Of a stretch of DNA of 5,905 nucleotides, positions 1 to 5,659 are shown piece by piece. The first letter of the stretch is position 1. Every line of letters starts with the position of its first letter. Origin of the DNA: an uncultured archaeon (GTDB lineage: Archaea; Halobacteriota; Methanosarcinia; Methanotrichales; Methanotrichaceae); contig CABMDX010000355.1 in the NCBI GenBank assembly GCA_902385025.1, positions 1 to 5,905 on the forward strand, in the 5' to 3' direction. A model generated the notes under the pieces. The model was not told the DNA's origin. It saw nothing but the letters and a program-made list of their open reading frames with translations, and made no database searches. A program made the translations under genes and the position numbers.

Positions 1-57
1 CATGTAGGGAATAGTGGTTTATTAAGCTTTCGAGGAAATATGAACCAATAGGCTAAA

Positions 58-270
58 TCATCTATGAGGAGCTCCTTCTATTCCCCATATTCGCGGAGTT
101 AAGGTTAATAGTTGGCTGCAAAAACTTGATGCTAGGTACGTGCGTTCATTGAAGTTATCGAAAACAAGGCGTCCCATCCTGGCCCGGGCGGCGCAGTAAT
201 ACCCGTAAAGCACGGAACCCACGATAAAGGAAATAAACCCATTAAACCATGATCCAACTATTCTGGACAT
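58..270 (-). CDS. Doubtful small membrane ORF (70 aa)
   Basis: This reverse ORF has an ATG start and would encode 70 residues. Residues about 7-27 are hydrophobic and aromatic (FNGFISFIVGSVLYGYY) and could form one membrane segment, followed by a basic stretch (RARMGR). I do not recognise the protein. There is no clear ribosome site upstream of the ATG; only an A/T-rich stretch near 280-290 could serve a leaderless start. A second reverse frame across the same bases, starting with ATG near 240, gives a 34-residue proline-rich peptide of similar plausibility, so frame choice is uncertain. Either a small membrane protein or noncoding sequence fits. Confidence 0.22.
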   Translation of the reverse strand: MSRIVGSWFNGFISFIVGSVLYGYYCAARARMGRLVFDNFNERTYLASSFCSQLLTLTPRIWGIEGAPHR

Positions 271-455
271 AAAGAAATAACTTTTTTAGACCCGCACTGA
301 TTTTAAATTCTATTCTGCACTTTGTTCTATTTTAATTCAAGGAATCTGCATAAAAATCTCTAAATGGAAAATTGCGGATGACTTGGCCCAAAGAATTAAT
401 ATTTCAAACGCCTAATAAGTATTATATTCCTGATGATTTGGTGGAGAAAGATACC
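271..455. other. Leader region upstream of mscL
   Basis: This A/T-rich stretch lies between the doubtful reverse ORF and the chosen mscL start. TATA-like candidates on the plus strand are the A/T-rich bases around 302-310 and 349-357, neither a good match. The mscL frame is open upstream to a TTG at 372, which would add 28 residues ([12 protein letters not shown]...). Those residues match nothing in the usual MscL N-terminus and the TTG has no ribosome site, so I read this part as untranslated leader. Confidence 0.4.
443..446 (+). promoter_or_regulatory. Ribosome binding site of mscL
   Basis: GGAG lies 9 bases before the ATG at 456. It decides the start in favour of the internal ATG over the upstream in-frame TTG at 372, and yields the canonical MscL N-terminus ([16 protein letters not shown]). 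Confidence 0.6.
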
Positions 456-902
456 ATGGGATTCATAGGTGAGTTTAGGGAGTTCGCCATGAAGGGCAAT
501 GTCCTGGACATGGCGGTGGGCATCATCATCGGTGCGGCCTTTGGTAGCATCATCACATCCCTCGTGAAGGATATCATTATGCCTCCCCTGGGGCTAATCC
601 TTGGCAATGTGAACTTCACGGATCTGTTCATATCGCTTGACGGCAAGAGCTATGCCTCCCTGGCAGTAGCTCAGGCAGCAGGCGCTCCGACGATCAATTA
701 TGGCCTCTTCATAAATACCATCATCAACTTCATAATCGTTGCTCTGGCCATATTCATAGTAATCAGGCGAGTCAATGAAATGAAGAGAAAGCCTGAGCCT
801 GCAAAGCCCAATACTAAAGAGTGCCCCTTCTGCAAAGAGAGCATTCCTAAAAATGCGGTCAAATGCTCGCATTGCACATCTGATCTTGGTTTGGGCCAAT
901 GA
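456..902 (+). CDS. mscL: Large-conductance mechanosensitive channel MscL with C-terminal zinc ribbon
   Basis: MscL forms a homopentameric pore in the cytoplasmic membrane that opens under strong membrane tension and releases small solutes during hypo-osmotic shock. From the ATG at 456 it has 148 residues, in the family's normal range. The N-terminal amphipathic helix ([14 protein letters not shown]) leads into TM1 (about residues 15-45), which carries the conserved pore segment [29 protein letters not shown] periplasmic loop follows, then TM2 (about 80-103, [20 protein letters not shown]) and the cytoplasmic RRVNEMKRK. The usual C-terminal helical bundle is replaced or shortened: residues about 121-138 read [18 protein letters not shown], two CxxC pairs 12 residues apart, expected to bind zinc. 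As I recall, similar ribbons occur at the end of some other MscL proteins, so this is a known variant. The gene stands alone on this strand. The chosen start removes an unlike 28-residue extension. Confidence 0.95.
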   Translation: MGFIGEFREFAMKGNVLDMAVGIIIGAAFGSIITSLVKDIIMPPLGLILGNVNFTDLFISLDGKSYASLAVAQAAGAPTINYGLFINTIINFIIVALAIFIVIRRVNEMKRKPEPAKPNTKECPFCKESIPKNAVKCSHCTSDLGLGQ

Positions 903-934
903 AGCGGAATGCGAAAATTGCTGCAAAGAGCGCC

Positions 935-1183
935 TCAAGAAGCTTTATGAGAGCGCAATGACGAAGAAGCGACATGAAAGCTCCTCTCTGTGGGCATAGG
1001 CATGTTCGCGCCCCTCGATATGACTCCCGAGCAGCTCGTGATCGCCTCCGTAGTGCTGGTGGGCTGCGAGAGGAGTTCACACACCCACTCATCAGTTGCA
1101 TCGTCAAGCTGGATGAGGTCCAGTAGCTCCCGAATCTCGCGCCTCTCAATGACGTATGATCTCGTCCATGCTGCCAATTCCAT
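935..1183 (-). CDS. Small hypothetical ORF downstream of the winged-helix regulator (82 aa)
   Basis: This ORF lies 69 bases downstream of the regulator on the same strand and would be read after it if co-transcribed. The first 40 or so residues look coding-like: codons favour G or A in the first position and the peptide (ERREIRELLDLIQLDDATDEW) is acidic and amphipathic. The last 40 residues are rich in Ser and Thr and less convincing, so the true product may be shorter or the tail frameshifted. I see no good ribosome site before the ATG at 1183. A second ATG at 1191 opens a different frame (110 codons, ending in mscL antisense) that looks worse. I do not recognise a family. Confidence 0.35.
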   Translation of the reverse strand: MELAAWTRSYVIERREIRELLDLIQLDDATDEWVCELLSQPTSTTEAITSCSGVISRGANMPMPTERSFHVASSSLRSHKAS

Positions 1184-1252
1184 TCTTTCATTAATTCATC
1201 AATTAAAAATCCTGAATTTTCAATGCGATCCGATTCATCCCCGGGCAGATAC

Positions 1253-1549
1253 CTAAATCTTGTCCGCCCCGCCCTTCTCCTTTTGCTCTCTCACAAGTCC
1301 GCCATAGGCCACTCCAGCCTCAGTCAGCATGATTTGCCCCTCATGCATCTCGATCAGCCCCGCCAGCTCCAGCCGGTGCAGGTGGTAGTCAAGCATGTTC
1401 TCGCCTGCGGCCTCTGCAATCTCAGAGACCGTAAGGGCTCCCTCGTTCATGAGGATAATCATCTTTCTGCGAATTGGGCTTTCCAGAGCGTGATGCACCA
1501 ATGCCATCTCCTCAGGCGACGCTGGCTTGGCCTTTTTTCCAATTAGCAT
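1253..1549 (-). CDS. Winged helix-turn-helix transcriptional regulator, ArsR-like
   Basis: This is a probable DNA-binding transcription regulator of 98 residues, about the size of a single winged-helix domain. Residues 15-34 form helix 1 (ALVHHALESPIRRKMIILM), with the SPIRRKMI motif typical of ArsR-like proteins. Helix 2 with the turn is LTVSEIAEAAG (39-49). The recognition helix is MLDYHLHRLELAGLIE (52-67), the hallmark 'YHLxxLExAGLI' pattern. The wing and start of the last helix follow (GQIMLTEAGVAYGGLV). The metal-binding ELCVCDL motif of true ArsR repressors is absent, so metal sensing is not supported. The last residues are charged (REQKEKGGADK). No strong ribosome site precedes the ATG, so a leaderless or internal start (Met15) is possible. 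The small ORF at 935-1183 follows on the same strand. The target is unknown; autoregulation is a guess. Confidence 0.85.
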   Translation of the reverse strand: MLIGKKAKPASPEEMALVHHALESPIRRKMIILMNEGALTVSEIAEAAGENMLDYHLHRLELAGLIEMHEGQIMLTEAGVAYGGLVREQKEKGGADKI

Positions 1550-1636
1550 GAATGGATAATTAGCGCTGCAATGGTCTATCTTTCTTTCGGCACTCCGTTA
1601 TTTCGCATGAGAAACACTCTATTGATATTGATTAAT

Positions 1637-1657
1637 GGGCATTTCAGCCAAATGCCC
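1637..1657. repeat. Perfect 8-bp hairpin, possible terminator-like structure
   Basis: GGGCATTT (1637-1644) and AAATGCCC (1650-1657) are perfect inverted copies around a 5-base loop. Read on the minus strand, the hairpin contains the stop codon of the reverse ORF ending at 1644 and is followed by an A/T-rich run (ATTAATCAATATCAATAG). It could mark the 3' end of that transcript. No long U tract follows, so terminator function is only inferred. Confidence 0.4.
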
Positions 1658-1760
1658 CTCGATCAATCTTCCTGATCTCGTAGCCGCTTCGTTGAAGGAT
1701 GTCAATCATCTCTTGAGCTGTAAATTCTCGTTGAGAAGACGATTGATCAAGCATAGGCAT
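1644..1760 (-). pseudogene. Short reverse ORF resembling a truncated HicA/YcfA N-terminus (38 aa)
   Basis: From ATG at 1760 the minus strand encodes 38 residues ending in TGA at 1644. The second half reads FTAQEMIDILQRSGYEIRKI, an amphipathic helix plus strand like the start of HicA/YcfA-type small RNA-binding toxins (T-G-x-E-x-I-x-x-L-x-x-x-G-[FY]-E). In HicA this is followed by a G-S-H segment with the catalytic His; here the peptide ends in DRGAFG and stops, so the active part is missing. No HicB-like partner is visible. There is no ribosome site before the ATG, and a stop codon lies directly upstream in frame. I read it as a gene remnant; the family match rests on a short segment and may be chance. 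Confidence 0.3.
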
Positions 1761-1895
1761 CTATGGGAAGTAAGATATCTTCTGAGTGCATTTTCCGATA
1801 CGCGTTCAAAGACGCATTCCTGCATCCGGAGGATCCAAGCCAGTTTTGTTGTATGGGATCACAGTCCCATATAGCGACTGGCCTACGCTGCCCAT
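1706..1895 (-). pseudogene. Possible eroded coding remnant, several frames
   Basis: Upstream of the HicA-like fragment on the same strand, one frame from an ATG at 1895 to a TGA at 1806 gives 29 residues (HMGSVGQSLYGTVIPYNKTG, partly before the ATG). An overlapping second frame from ATG at 1825 to TGA at 1706 gives 39 residues including CVFERVSENALRRYLTSHR. A third frame stays open from 1935 to 1747. None has a recognised domain. Switching between plausible frames over short distances is what frameshift decay would produce, but fragments this short can also arise by chance. Confidence 0.2.
1852..1871. repeat. Short perfect inverted repeat
   Basis: TATGGGA (1852-1858) and TCCCATA (1865-1871) are separated by TCACAG. 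RNA from either strand could form a 7-bp hairpin. It lies inside the eroded region, with no gene whose expression it would obviously control. Confidence 0.35.
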
Positions 1896-2074
1896 ATGCA
1901 ATAATAGGATTTTGTAGACTAAAGCCGTTTTTCATCCTTCGTGCATGTTACGCAGTATCATGAGGTTTTGTGTGAGCAAGGCAATAACCCATTTAATCTT
2001 ATCCCTTATTGCTGATGCTTTGCACTGCTAAATTATAAATTATCCTGGGAGAGAAATATCCCTGAAAGGAAAGA

Positions 2075-2115
2075 GCAGGAAGTTCTATATCCATCCTTGC
2101 AACATAAGTTCCTGC
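2075..2115. repeat. Inverted repeat with 27-base loop
   Basis: GCAGGAA (2075-2081) pairs with TTCCTGC (2109-2115). It lies inside the plus-strand open frame 2016-2195 and about 65 bases upstream of the TATA box of the next gene. It may be part of an operator, an RNA structure, or chance. Confidence 0.25.
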
Positions 2116-2179
2116 CAAATTTGATGCTGGAGACGCGCTGCAACGTTGCTCTCACATACTTGCGAGAGATTAGACATCG

Positions 2180-2191
2180 TTATATTATATA
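2180..2191 (+). promoter_or_regulatory. TATA box for the 2285 gene
   Basis: TTATATTATATA is a strong archaeal TATA-like box. Transcription would start about 25 bases downstream, near 2210-2218, leaving a leader of some 70 bases before the TTG start at 2285. The purines just upstream (GAGAGATTAGA) could serve as a BRE, though this is weak. Confidence 0.5.
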
Positions 2192-2269
2192 CTGATAATA
2201 TTAAACGTGAAATGTAATTATTACTTATCAAGATAGGCCCAAATCCGAGGAACAGCTTGAATAGAAATT

Positions 2270-2276
2270 GAGGAGG
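2270..2276 (+). promoter_or_regulatory. Strong Shine-Dalgarno for TTG start at 2285
   Basis: GAGGAGG stands 8 bases before TTG at 2285. No ATG lies nearby in frame, so this site fixes the unusual TTG start and gives an N-terminus (MQVAVVGGGECS) that begins directly with the first strand of the Rossmann fold, as in homologues. Confidence 0.8.
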
Positions 2277-2284
2277 AAAGGATT

Positions 2285-2719
2285 TTGCAGGTTGCAGTAG
2301 TTGGCGGCGGAGAATGCAGCCCGGAGGCGGAAAAGGATGCCCGAACTCTGGGCAGGCTTCTGGCAGAGGCGGGCTATATTCTGCTTTGTGGCGGGAAGGG
2401 TGGTGTGATGGAGGCAGTATGCGCTGGAGTCAGAGATGCAGGGGGTCATGCTGTGGGAATCCTGCCAGGCGAGAAGAATGAGGGCAATATGCATATCAGC
2501 ATATCGATTGCCACAGGAATGGGCCAGGCCCGGAATGTGGTAGTGGTCAAGAGCGCAGATGCTGTAATTGCACTGCCTGGCGTCTATGGGACGCTTTCGG
2601 AGATTGCCTTGGCACTGAAAATGAAGAAACCAGTCATCGGCCTGCACAGCTGGGAAGTTCCGGGCATGCTAAAGGTAAATACCCCCCAGGAAGCAGCGGA
2701 AATGCTTGGACGGATTTAA
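2285..2719 (+). CDS. TIGR00725 / LOG-like Rossmann-fold protein
   Basis: This 144-residue protein belongs to the TIGR00725 family, relatives of the LOG ('lysine decarboxylase-like') nucleotide-binding proteins. Some LOG proteins release cytokinin-type bases from nucleoside monophosphates; the role of the TIGR00725 branch is not settled, so no substrate is claimed. Motifs in order: VAVVGGGECS (3-12); LLCGGKGGVMEA (33-44), a glycine-rich phosphate-binding loop; GGHAVGILPG (53-62); GMGQARN (78-84), whose Arg83 matches the conserved LOG arginine; SADAVIALPGVYGTLSE (90-106), matching the PGGxGTxxE signature with Glu106 kept but the second Gly replaced by Val100; and KKPVIGLHSWEVPG (114-127). It is full length and cytosolic. 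The start is TTG with an excellent ribosome site. The exported lipocalin-like gene begins 50 bases downstream on the same strand and could be co-transcribed. Confidence 0.9.
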   Translation: MQVAVVGGGECSPEAEKDARTLGRLLAEAGYILLCGGKGGVMEAVCAGVRDAGGHAVGILPGEKNEGNMHISISIATGMGQARNVVVVKSADAVIALPGVYGTLSEIALALKMKKPVIGLHSWEVPGMLKVNTPQEAAEMLGRI

Positions 2720-2757
2720 TGATAATAATATGTAAGATAACCTATTAATATGGACTG

Positions 2758-2762
2758 AAGGT
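2758..2762 (+). promoter_or_regulatory. Ribosome binding site for the 2770 gene
   Basis: AAGGT lies 7 bases before the ATG at 2770 and supports that start. The gap from the previous stop contains A/T-rich bases (2720-2733) that might act as a separate TATA box, but this is unclear. Confidence 0.5.
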
Positions 2763-2769
2763 AATCAAA

Positions 2770-4092
2770 ATGAGAAAATTCCTGCTTGCGGAATTTGAAA
2801 CAATAATTATTATCCTTTTATTATCTGGGCCTGGATTGGCGGCTGATGCATCCCTGAAGGATGATGCCTACCACTATATGAAAAATGGCATTGATGACCA
2901 AATCTACAATGAATGGTGGAGCTTCTGCGGATCCGATAACGGTTCTCAGTTCATGTTCGTCTATCTCCTCAGCGATCCCGAAAATCATACTTCTGCCAGA
3001 AAGATTCAGGTGCAGGCAATTGTCTTGCAGGACGGGCAAGAGCCTCTTCTGCTCTGCCAGAACAGCCGGGGCTATGGAGGAGATTATGGCTCACCCACCT
3101 TCGATATCGATAAGAGCGGCTTTTCATATCAGGAGGAGCAGGGATTCAGGGTCTGGGGCAGCGCAAAGGAGGCAGCAGCAAAAGCAGTCCATTGGGATCT
3201 CATCTATCAGCCAGCGTCAAGCCCCTGGCTTGCCACTCCGGTGGCGACCCATGTCGGCCACTTGAAGGGAGACTGGATGAAGTGGCTGGTTTACATGCCT
3301 TCAGCCAGAGTTACTGGAATGATCACAATAGGAAACAGAACGGTTAGTGTCAACGGCATTGGGTACCATGACCACGTTTGGGGCAGATGGGCGATGAATG
3401 ACCCGCTATTTGCCTGGGCCCAGGTCTCGGTTCCCAAAGACGGCTTCAGCCTGACCCTGGGGGAGGCTCGTGGAGAGGAAAGAAACATACTTCTGGGATT
3501 GAGGTATGGCGACAAAACCATTTCCTTTGCGAGCAAACAGATCAAATTGAATTACAGCGCATTTGCATTCGATCCAAAGACCGCAACCATCTTCCCCACA
3601 GGCTACAAAGTGGCAGCGAGGAATGGAGACTATCATCTGGAGATGACAGTGAATGTGCAAAAGAACGTACCAATTTCAATCGAGTTTCCATGGCCGCAGC
3701 CCGGCATCATAGCCTTTCTGCAGGTTGGCCGGATGCAGGGAAAGCTGCTGCTAAAATCAGGCGAATCGTATCGTTTTGATGAAATTGGCTTCTCCGGCTA
3801 TACATCCCACAGGCTGCATCCCATTTTTGGCAGGATCAATGACGCGGATCCCGCCAATATCACCATCATAGCCGCGAGCGAGAGGACCGGGCAGGAGAAG
3901 ACTGTAAAGATCTCATCAGATGGCTGGTATTGGCTTGATGCGAATTATTCCGATTATCTGGCTGACGGCTCGGCTCCCTGGGTGGCAGATGGAGATAAGT
4001 TGAGGCTGCTCGCGCGAGATGCGAATGGCCAAGAAAGAAATGGGACTATACAGATAAATCTGACAGAAGATCGGCAGGAGGCGGATCTCTAG
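2770..4092 (+). CDS. Exported CrtC/AttH-like (lipocalin-fold) protein with C-terminal beta domain
   Basis: This 440-residue protein is predicted to be exported. Residues 1-25 have a short basic start, a hydrophobic core (IIIILLLSGPGLA) and a likely cleavage after the Ala pair at 24-25. Residues about 45-340 resemble the CrtC/AttH hydratase-like family (carotenoid 1,2-hydratase, kievitone-hydratase-type and Diels-Alderase relatives with two tandem lipocalin-like barrels). The first barrel opens with NEWWSFCG (47-54; family pattern EWWYF) and the second carries YHDHVWGRW (199-207; family pattern GYHDHxWG), whose His/Asp lie in the ligand pocket of homologues. Residues about 345-435 form an added beta domain like a carboxypeptidase-regulatory or Ig-like fold (GRINDADPANITIIAASE, SSDGWYWL). 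The substrate is unknown; carotenoid hydration would be surprising in a methanogen, and no carotenoid genes are nearby. Several NxS/T sites could be glycosylated. It ends at a T8 tract, facing the next gene. Confidence 0.75.
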   Translation: MRKFLLAEFETIIIILLLSGPGLAADASLKDDAYHYMKNGIDDQIYNEWWSFCGSDNGSQFMFVYLLSDPENHTSARKIQVQAIVLQDGQEPLLLCQNSRGYGGDYGSPTFDIDKSGFSYQEEQGFRVWGSAKEAAAKAVHWDLIYQPASSPWLATPVATHVGHLKGDWMKWLVYMPSARVTGMITIGNRTVSVNGIGYHDHVWGRWAMNDPLFAWAQVSVPKDGFSLTLGEARGEERNILLGLRYGDKTISFASKQIKLNYSAFAFDPKTATIFPTGYKVAARNGDYHLEMTVNVQKNVPISIEFPWPQPGIIAFLQVGRMQGKLLLKSGESYRFDEIGFSGYTSHRLHPIFGRINDADPANITIIAASERTGQEKTVKISSDGWYWLDANYSDYLADGSAPWVADGDKLRLLARDANGQERNGTIQINLTEDRQEADL

Positions 4093-4101
4093 GCGAAAGT
4101 C

Positions 4102-4109
4102 TTTTTTTT
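4102..4109 (+). terminator. Poly-T terminator after the CrtC-like gene
   Basis: Eight T residues lie 9 bases after the stop codon at 4090-4092. Archaeal RNA polymerase terminates at such U-rich tracts without needing a hairpin. Confidence 0.6.
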
Positions 4110-4258
4110 GCTCTGCGAATTTAGGGCATCGCCATCCATGGCGGCCCATGCAGAGGCCTGGGTGGCATTTATTCAAATCAATATAGATCGCTATCTTATA
4201 AAATGCCCATATTATTTTTTATTCAATGAAATTCAATTACCTGCCAACATCCCCAGGC
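4110..4258. other. Convergent intergenic spacer
   Basis: This is the gap between the 3' ends of two convergent genes. It contains a small hairpin-like GCCATCCATGGC (4131-4142) and A/T-rich runs near 4195-4225 whose minus-strand reading could end transcripts of the transglutaminase gene. I see no gene in it. Confidence 0.5.
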
Positions 4259-5620
4259 TTAATATCCAGTATATCCCAGCAGCCCGTCATAGCTCTCTTT
4301 CTCGAATCTCGCGAACACTCGCACATCCCCTTTTTCAGCGGTCAGATTTCCTTCAAAGATCTCACCTTTGAGATCGAGATCACTCCAGTTCTCCCCGCAA
4401 GTGACCGACACATTCTCTGCTCCAGGAACCAAAATCTTGAAGTGCTGACCCACTCCAGATTTAAGCCTCCCCTCCATCGGGCTATAGAGATAGGCTCCGG
4501 ACTCTGTGAACTTGCTGTAGATCATCGGAAATCCGGCATTTGCATTACTGCCAGCAGTTGCATCAACCAGATATTCTATGGCTTCATGAAATATGTCCGG
4601 CTCGTCCTTTTGCTTTGCATATACCCTCAAAAGATACTTTCCTCGGACGGGAAATTGCGCTAGAATATAATATTTATCACCAGCCCTCTGTCTGAATACC
4701 ATATTATCCAGGCTGTCGGTGGATGGATTATTCTCAGCATAATTTAAATCTGCCATCAAGAGGACGCCCTTAGGAGCAAGAATCGAGATATTTATATCGC
4801 TTTTTGCCTTGCAGACCCCATCGGAATAATTGCTGACTGCAAGACCATATTTAAAGAAATCCGATTTTACATATATAAGCTGCTCGAATTCCGTCTTTGA
4901 GACTGGCCTTGTAAGAAGCTGCCAGCTTTCGTTCTCGGGCAAATGATCGAATATAAACTGCGCCGGAGGGGTCATGAAATAATGATCATCGAATTCCCGG
5001 ACGAACTTCTTATTTTCATTAATATACCCTGCACCCCATGTGCTGTCCATGAGATACCATGTGCCGTTGATCTTGACTGCATTCCAGGCATGATTCGATG
5101 GCTCATTGATGCCAATGCCAGGTTGGTAGCTGTATCCTTTTCCGTATCCGCTGATCCTCACAGCCTCAAGACCTGAAGCGTCAGCGAGGGACTGAAACAG
5201 ATCTGAGTATCCCTCGCAGACCGATTTCCTGGATCTCAGAACATCGGCAGATTCCATATTGCCGAAGCTTCCTGTATAGTAGCCTTCCACATTATAGTCA
5301 ATGTTCTCTGCGATCCAGCGAAATATTGATCTGGCTTTCTCTCGATCATTCCTGGCAGGAGCGATAAGATATGCAGCCAAGCTCTCAATGGAGGTCTCTG
5401 CCGAGGATGGCGTATTCAGGGCATATTTGTCGATCCTTTCATAGCTATAATCATCATTTTTCGCAGTATCATTGATTTCATCTGCCAGGACCAAGATCGA
5501 GCTCGCGGACGGGTCTGTTGCCTTTGCATCCGTTTCATCTGACAATGCCATGATCCCCAGGATTGAAAATGCCATGAGAATCACGATCACAAAAATCGGC
5601 ATTCGCTTCAATTTATCCAC
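4259..5620 (-). CDS. Exported transglutaminase-like protein of the KY (kyphoscoliosis peptidase) type
   Basis: This 453-residue protein is exported or membrane-anchored: residues 7-26 (MPIFVIVILMAFSILGIMAL) form a signal or anchor helix. Residues about 80-200 are a transglutaminase-like core with the full papain-like triad: Cys135 in KSVCEGYSDLF, His177 in NHAWNAVKI and Asp192 in WYLMDSTWGAG. FRWIAENIDYN (100-110) is the typical preceding helix. DDHYFMTPPAQFIFDHLP (211-228) follows, a hallmark of the KY family, which joins this core to Ig-like domains. One such domain spans about 240-345 and another about 365-453 (VPGAENVSV, GDVRVFARFEKESYDGLLGY). Family members are cysteine proteases or transamidases; here it probably acts on cell-surface proteins. 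The start shown is GTG at 5620 without a clear ribosome site; ATG at 5602 is an alternative that removes six residues. The metallo-hydrolase gene lies 31 bases upstream on the same strand. Confidence 0.85.
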   Translation of the reverse strand: MDKLKRMPIFVIVILMAFSILGIMALSDETDAKATDPSASSILVLADEINDTAKNDDYSYERIDKYALNTPSSAETSIESLAAYLIAPARNDREKARSIFRWIAENIDYNVEGYYTGSFGNMESADVLRSRKSVCEGYSDLFQSLADASGLEAVRISGYGKGYSYQPGIGINEPSNHAWNAVKINGTWYLMDSTWGAGYINENKKFVREFDDHYFMTPPAQFIFDHLPENESWQLLTRPVSKTEFEQLIYVKSDFFKYGLAVSNYSDGVCKAKSDINISILAPKGVLLMADLNYAENNPSTDSLDNMVFRQRAGDKYYILAQFPVRGKYLLRVYAKQKDEPDIFHEAIEYLVDATAGSNANAGFPMIYSKFTESGAYLYSPMEGRLKSGVGQHFKILVPGAENVSVTCGENWSDLDLKGEIFEGNLTAEKGDVRVFARFEKESYDGLLGYTGY

Positions 5621-5651
5621 CCGAACATTAAAACAAAAATAGCTTTAAAAA

Positions 5652-5659
5652 CTATAAAA
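5652..5659 (-). promoter_or_regulatory. Possible TATA box / U-rich junction before the transglutaminase gene
   Basis: Minus-strand TTTTATAG overlaps the stop codon of the upstream metallo-hydrolase gene and lies about 32-39 bases before the GTG at 5620, which would give a nearly leaderless transcript. The following bases (5624-5650) carry several T runs on the same strand that could instead terminate the upstream transcript. Promoter and terminator readings are both possible. Confidence 0.3.

Larger units (their letters stand above)
1550..2284. other. Gene-poor region with decayed coding-like fragments and hairpins
   Basis: No intact gene can be supported across these 735 bases. On the minus strand between about 1640 and 1935, protein-like peptides appear in more than one frame, broken by stops. 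On the plus strand a frame is open from 2016 to 2195 without an upstream ATG. Several short hairpins are present (1637-1657, 1852-1871, 2075-2115), and an 8-base inverted pair GATCAATC/GATTGATC sits at 1661-1668 and 1741-1748. I see no complete transposase and no terminal inverted repeats framing an element. The best reading is an old, eroded gene or mobile-element remnant, with the promoter of the 2285 gene at its right end. Confidence 0.5.

Noticed and set aside
899..961. ATGA overlap at the mscL stop starting a 20-residue basic peptide.
   Set aside because: It is too short, with no recognisable motif; the overlap may be chance.
879..1007. A plus-strand frame overlapping the end of mscL with ECENCCKERLKKLYESA, like a second cysteine motif.
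   Set aside because: It is out of frame with mscL, whose stop is natural just after the zinc ribbon, and it has no start or ribosome site of its own.
990..1256. Plus-strand ORF of 88 codons.
   Set aside because: It is antisense to the small reverse ORF, and its translation is Ser-rich and low in complexity, typical of a shadow frame.
1223..1546. Plus-strand ORF of 107 codons.
   Set aside because: It lies entirely antisense to the clear winged-helix regulator.
1660..1749. CGATCAATC and GATTGATC as possible ends of a structured RNA.
   Set aside because: The arms are only 8 bases and 72 bases apart, with no convincing continuous fold between them; they could be chance in A/T-rich sequence.
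1550..2284. Possible insertion sequence or CRISPR array in the gene-poor region.
   Set aside because: There are no regularly spaced direct repeats, no terminal inverted repeats bounding the region and no transposase motifs.
2228..2647. Minus-strand ORF of 139 codons.
   Set aside because: It is antisense to the TIGR00725 gene and rich in Cys, His and Ser, as shadow frames often are.
4226..4663. Plus-strand ORF of 145 codons.
   Set aside because: It is antisense to the transglutaminase-like gene, which has catalytic motifs and the better protein.
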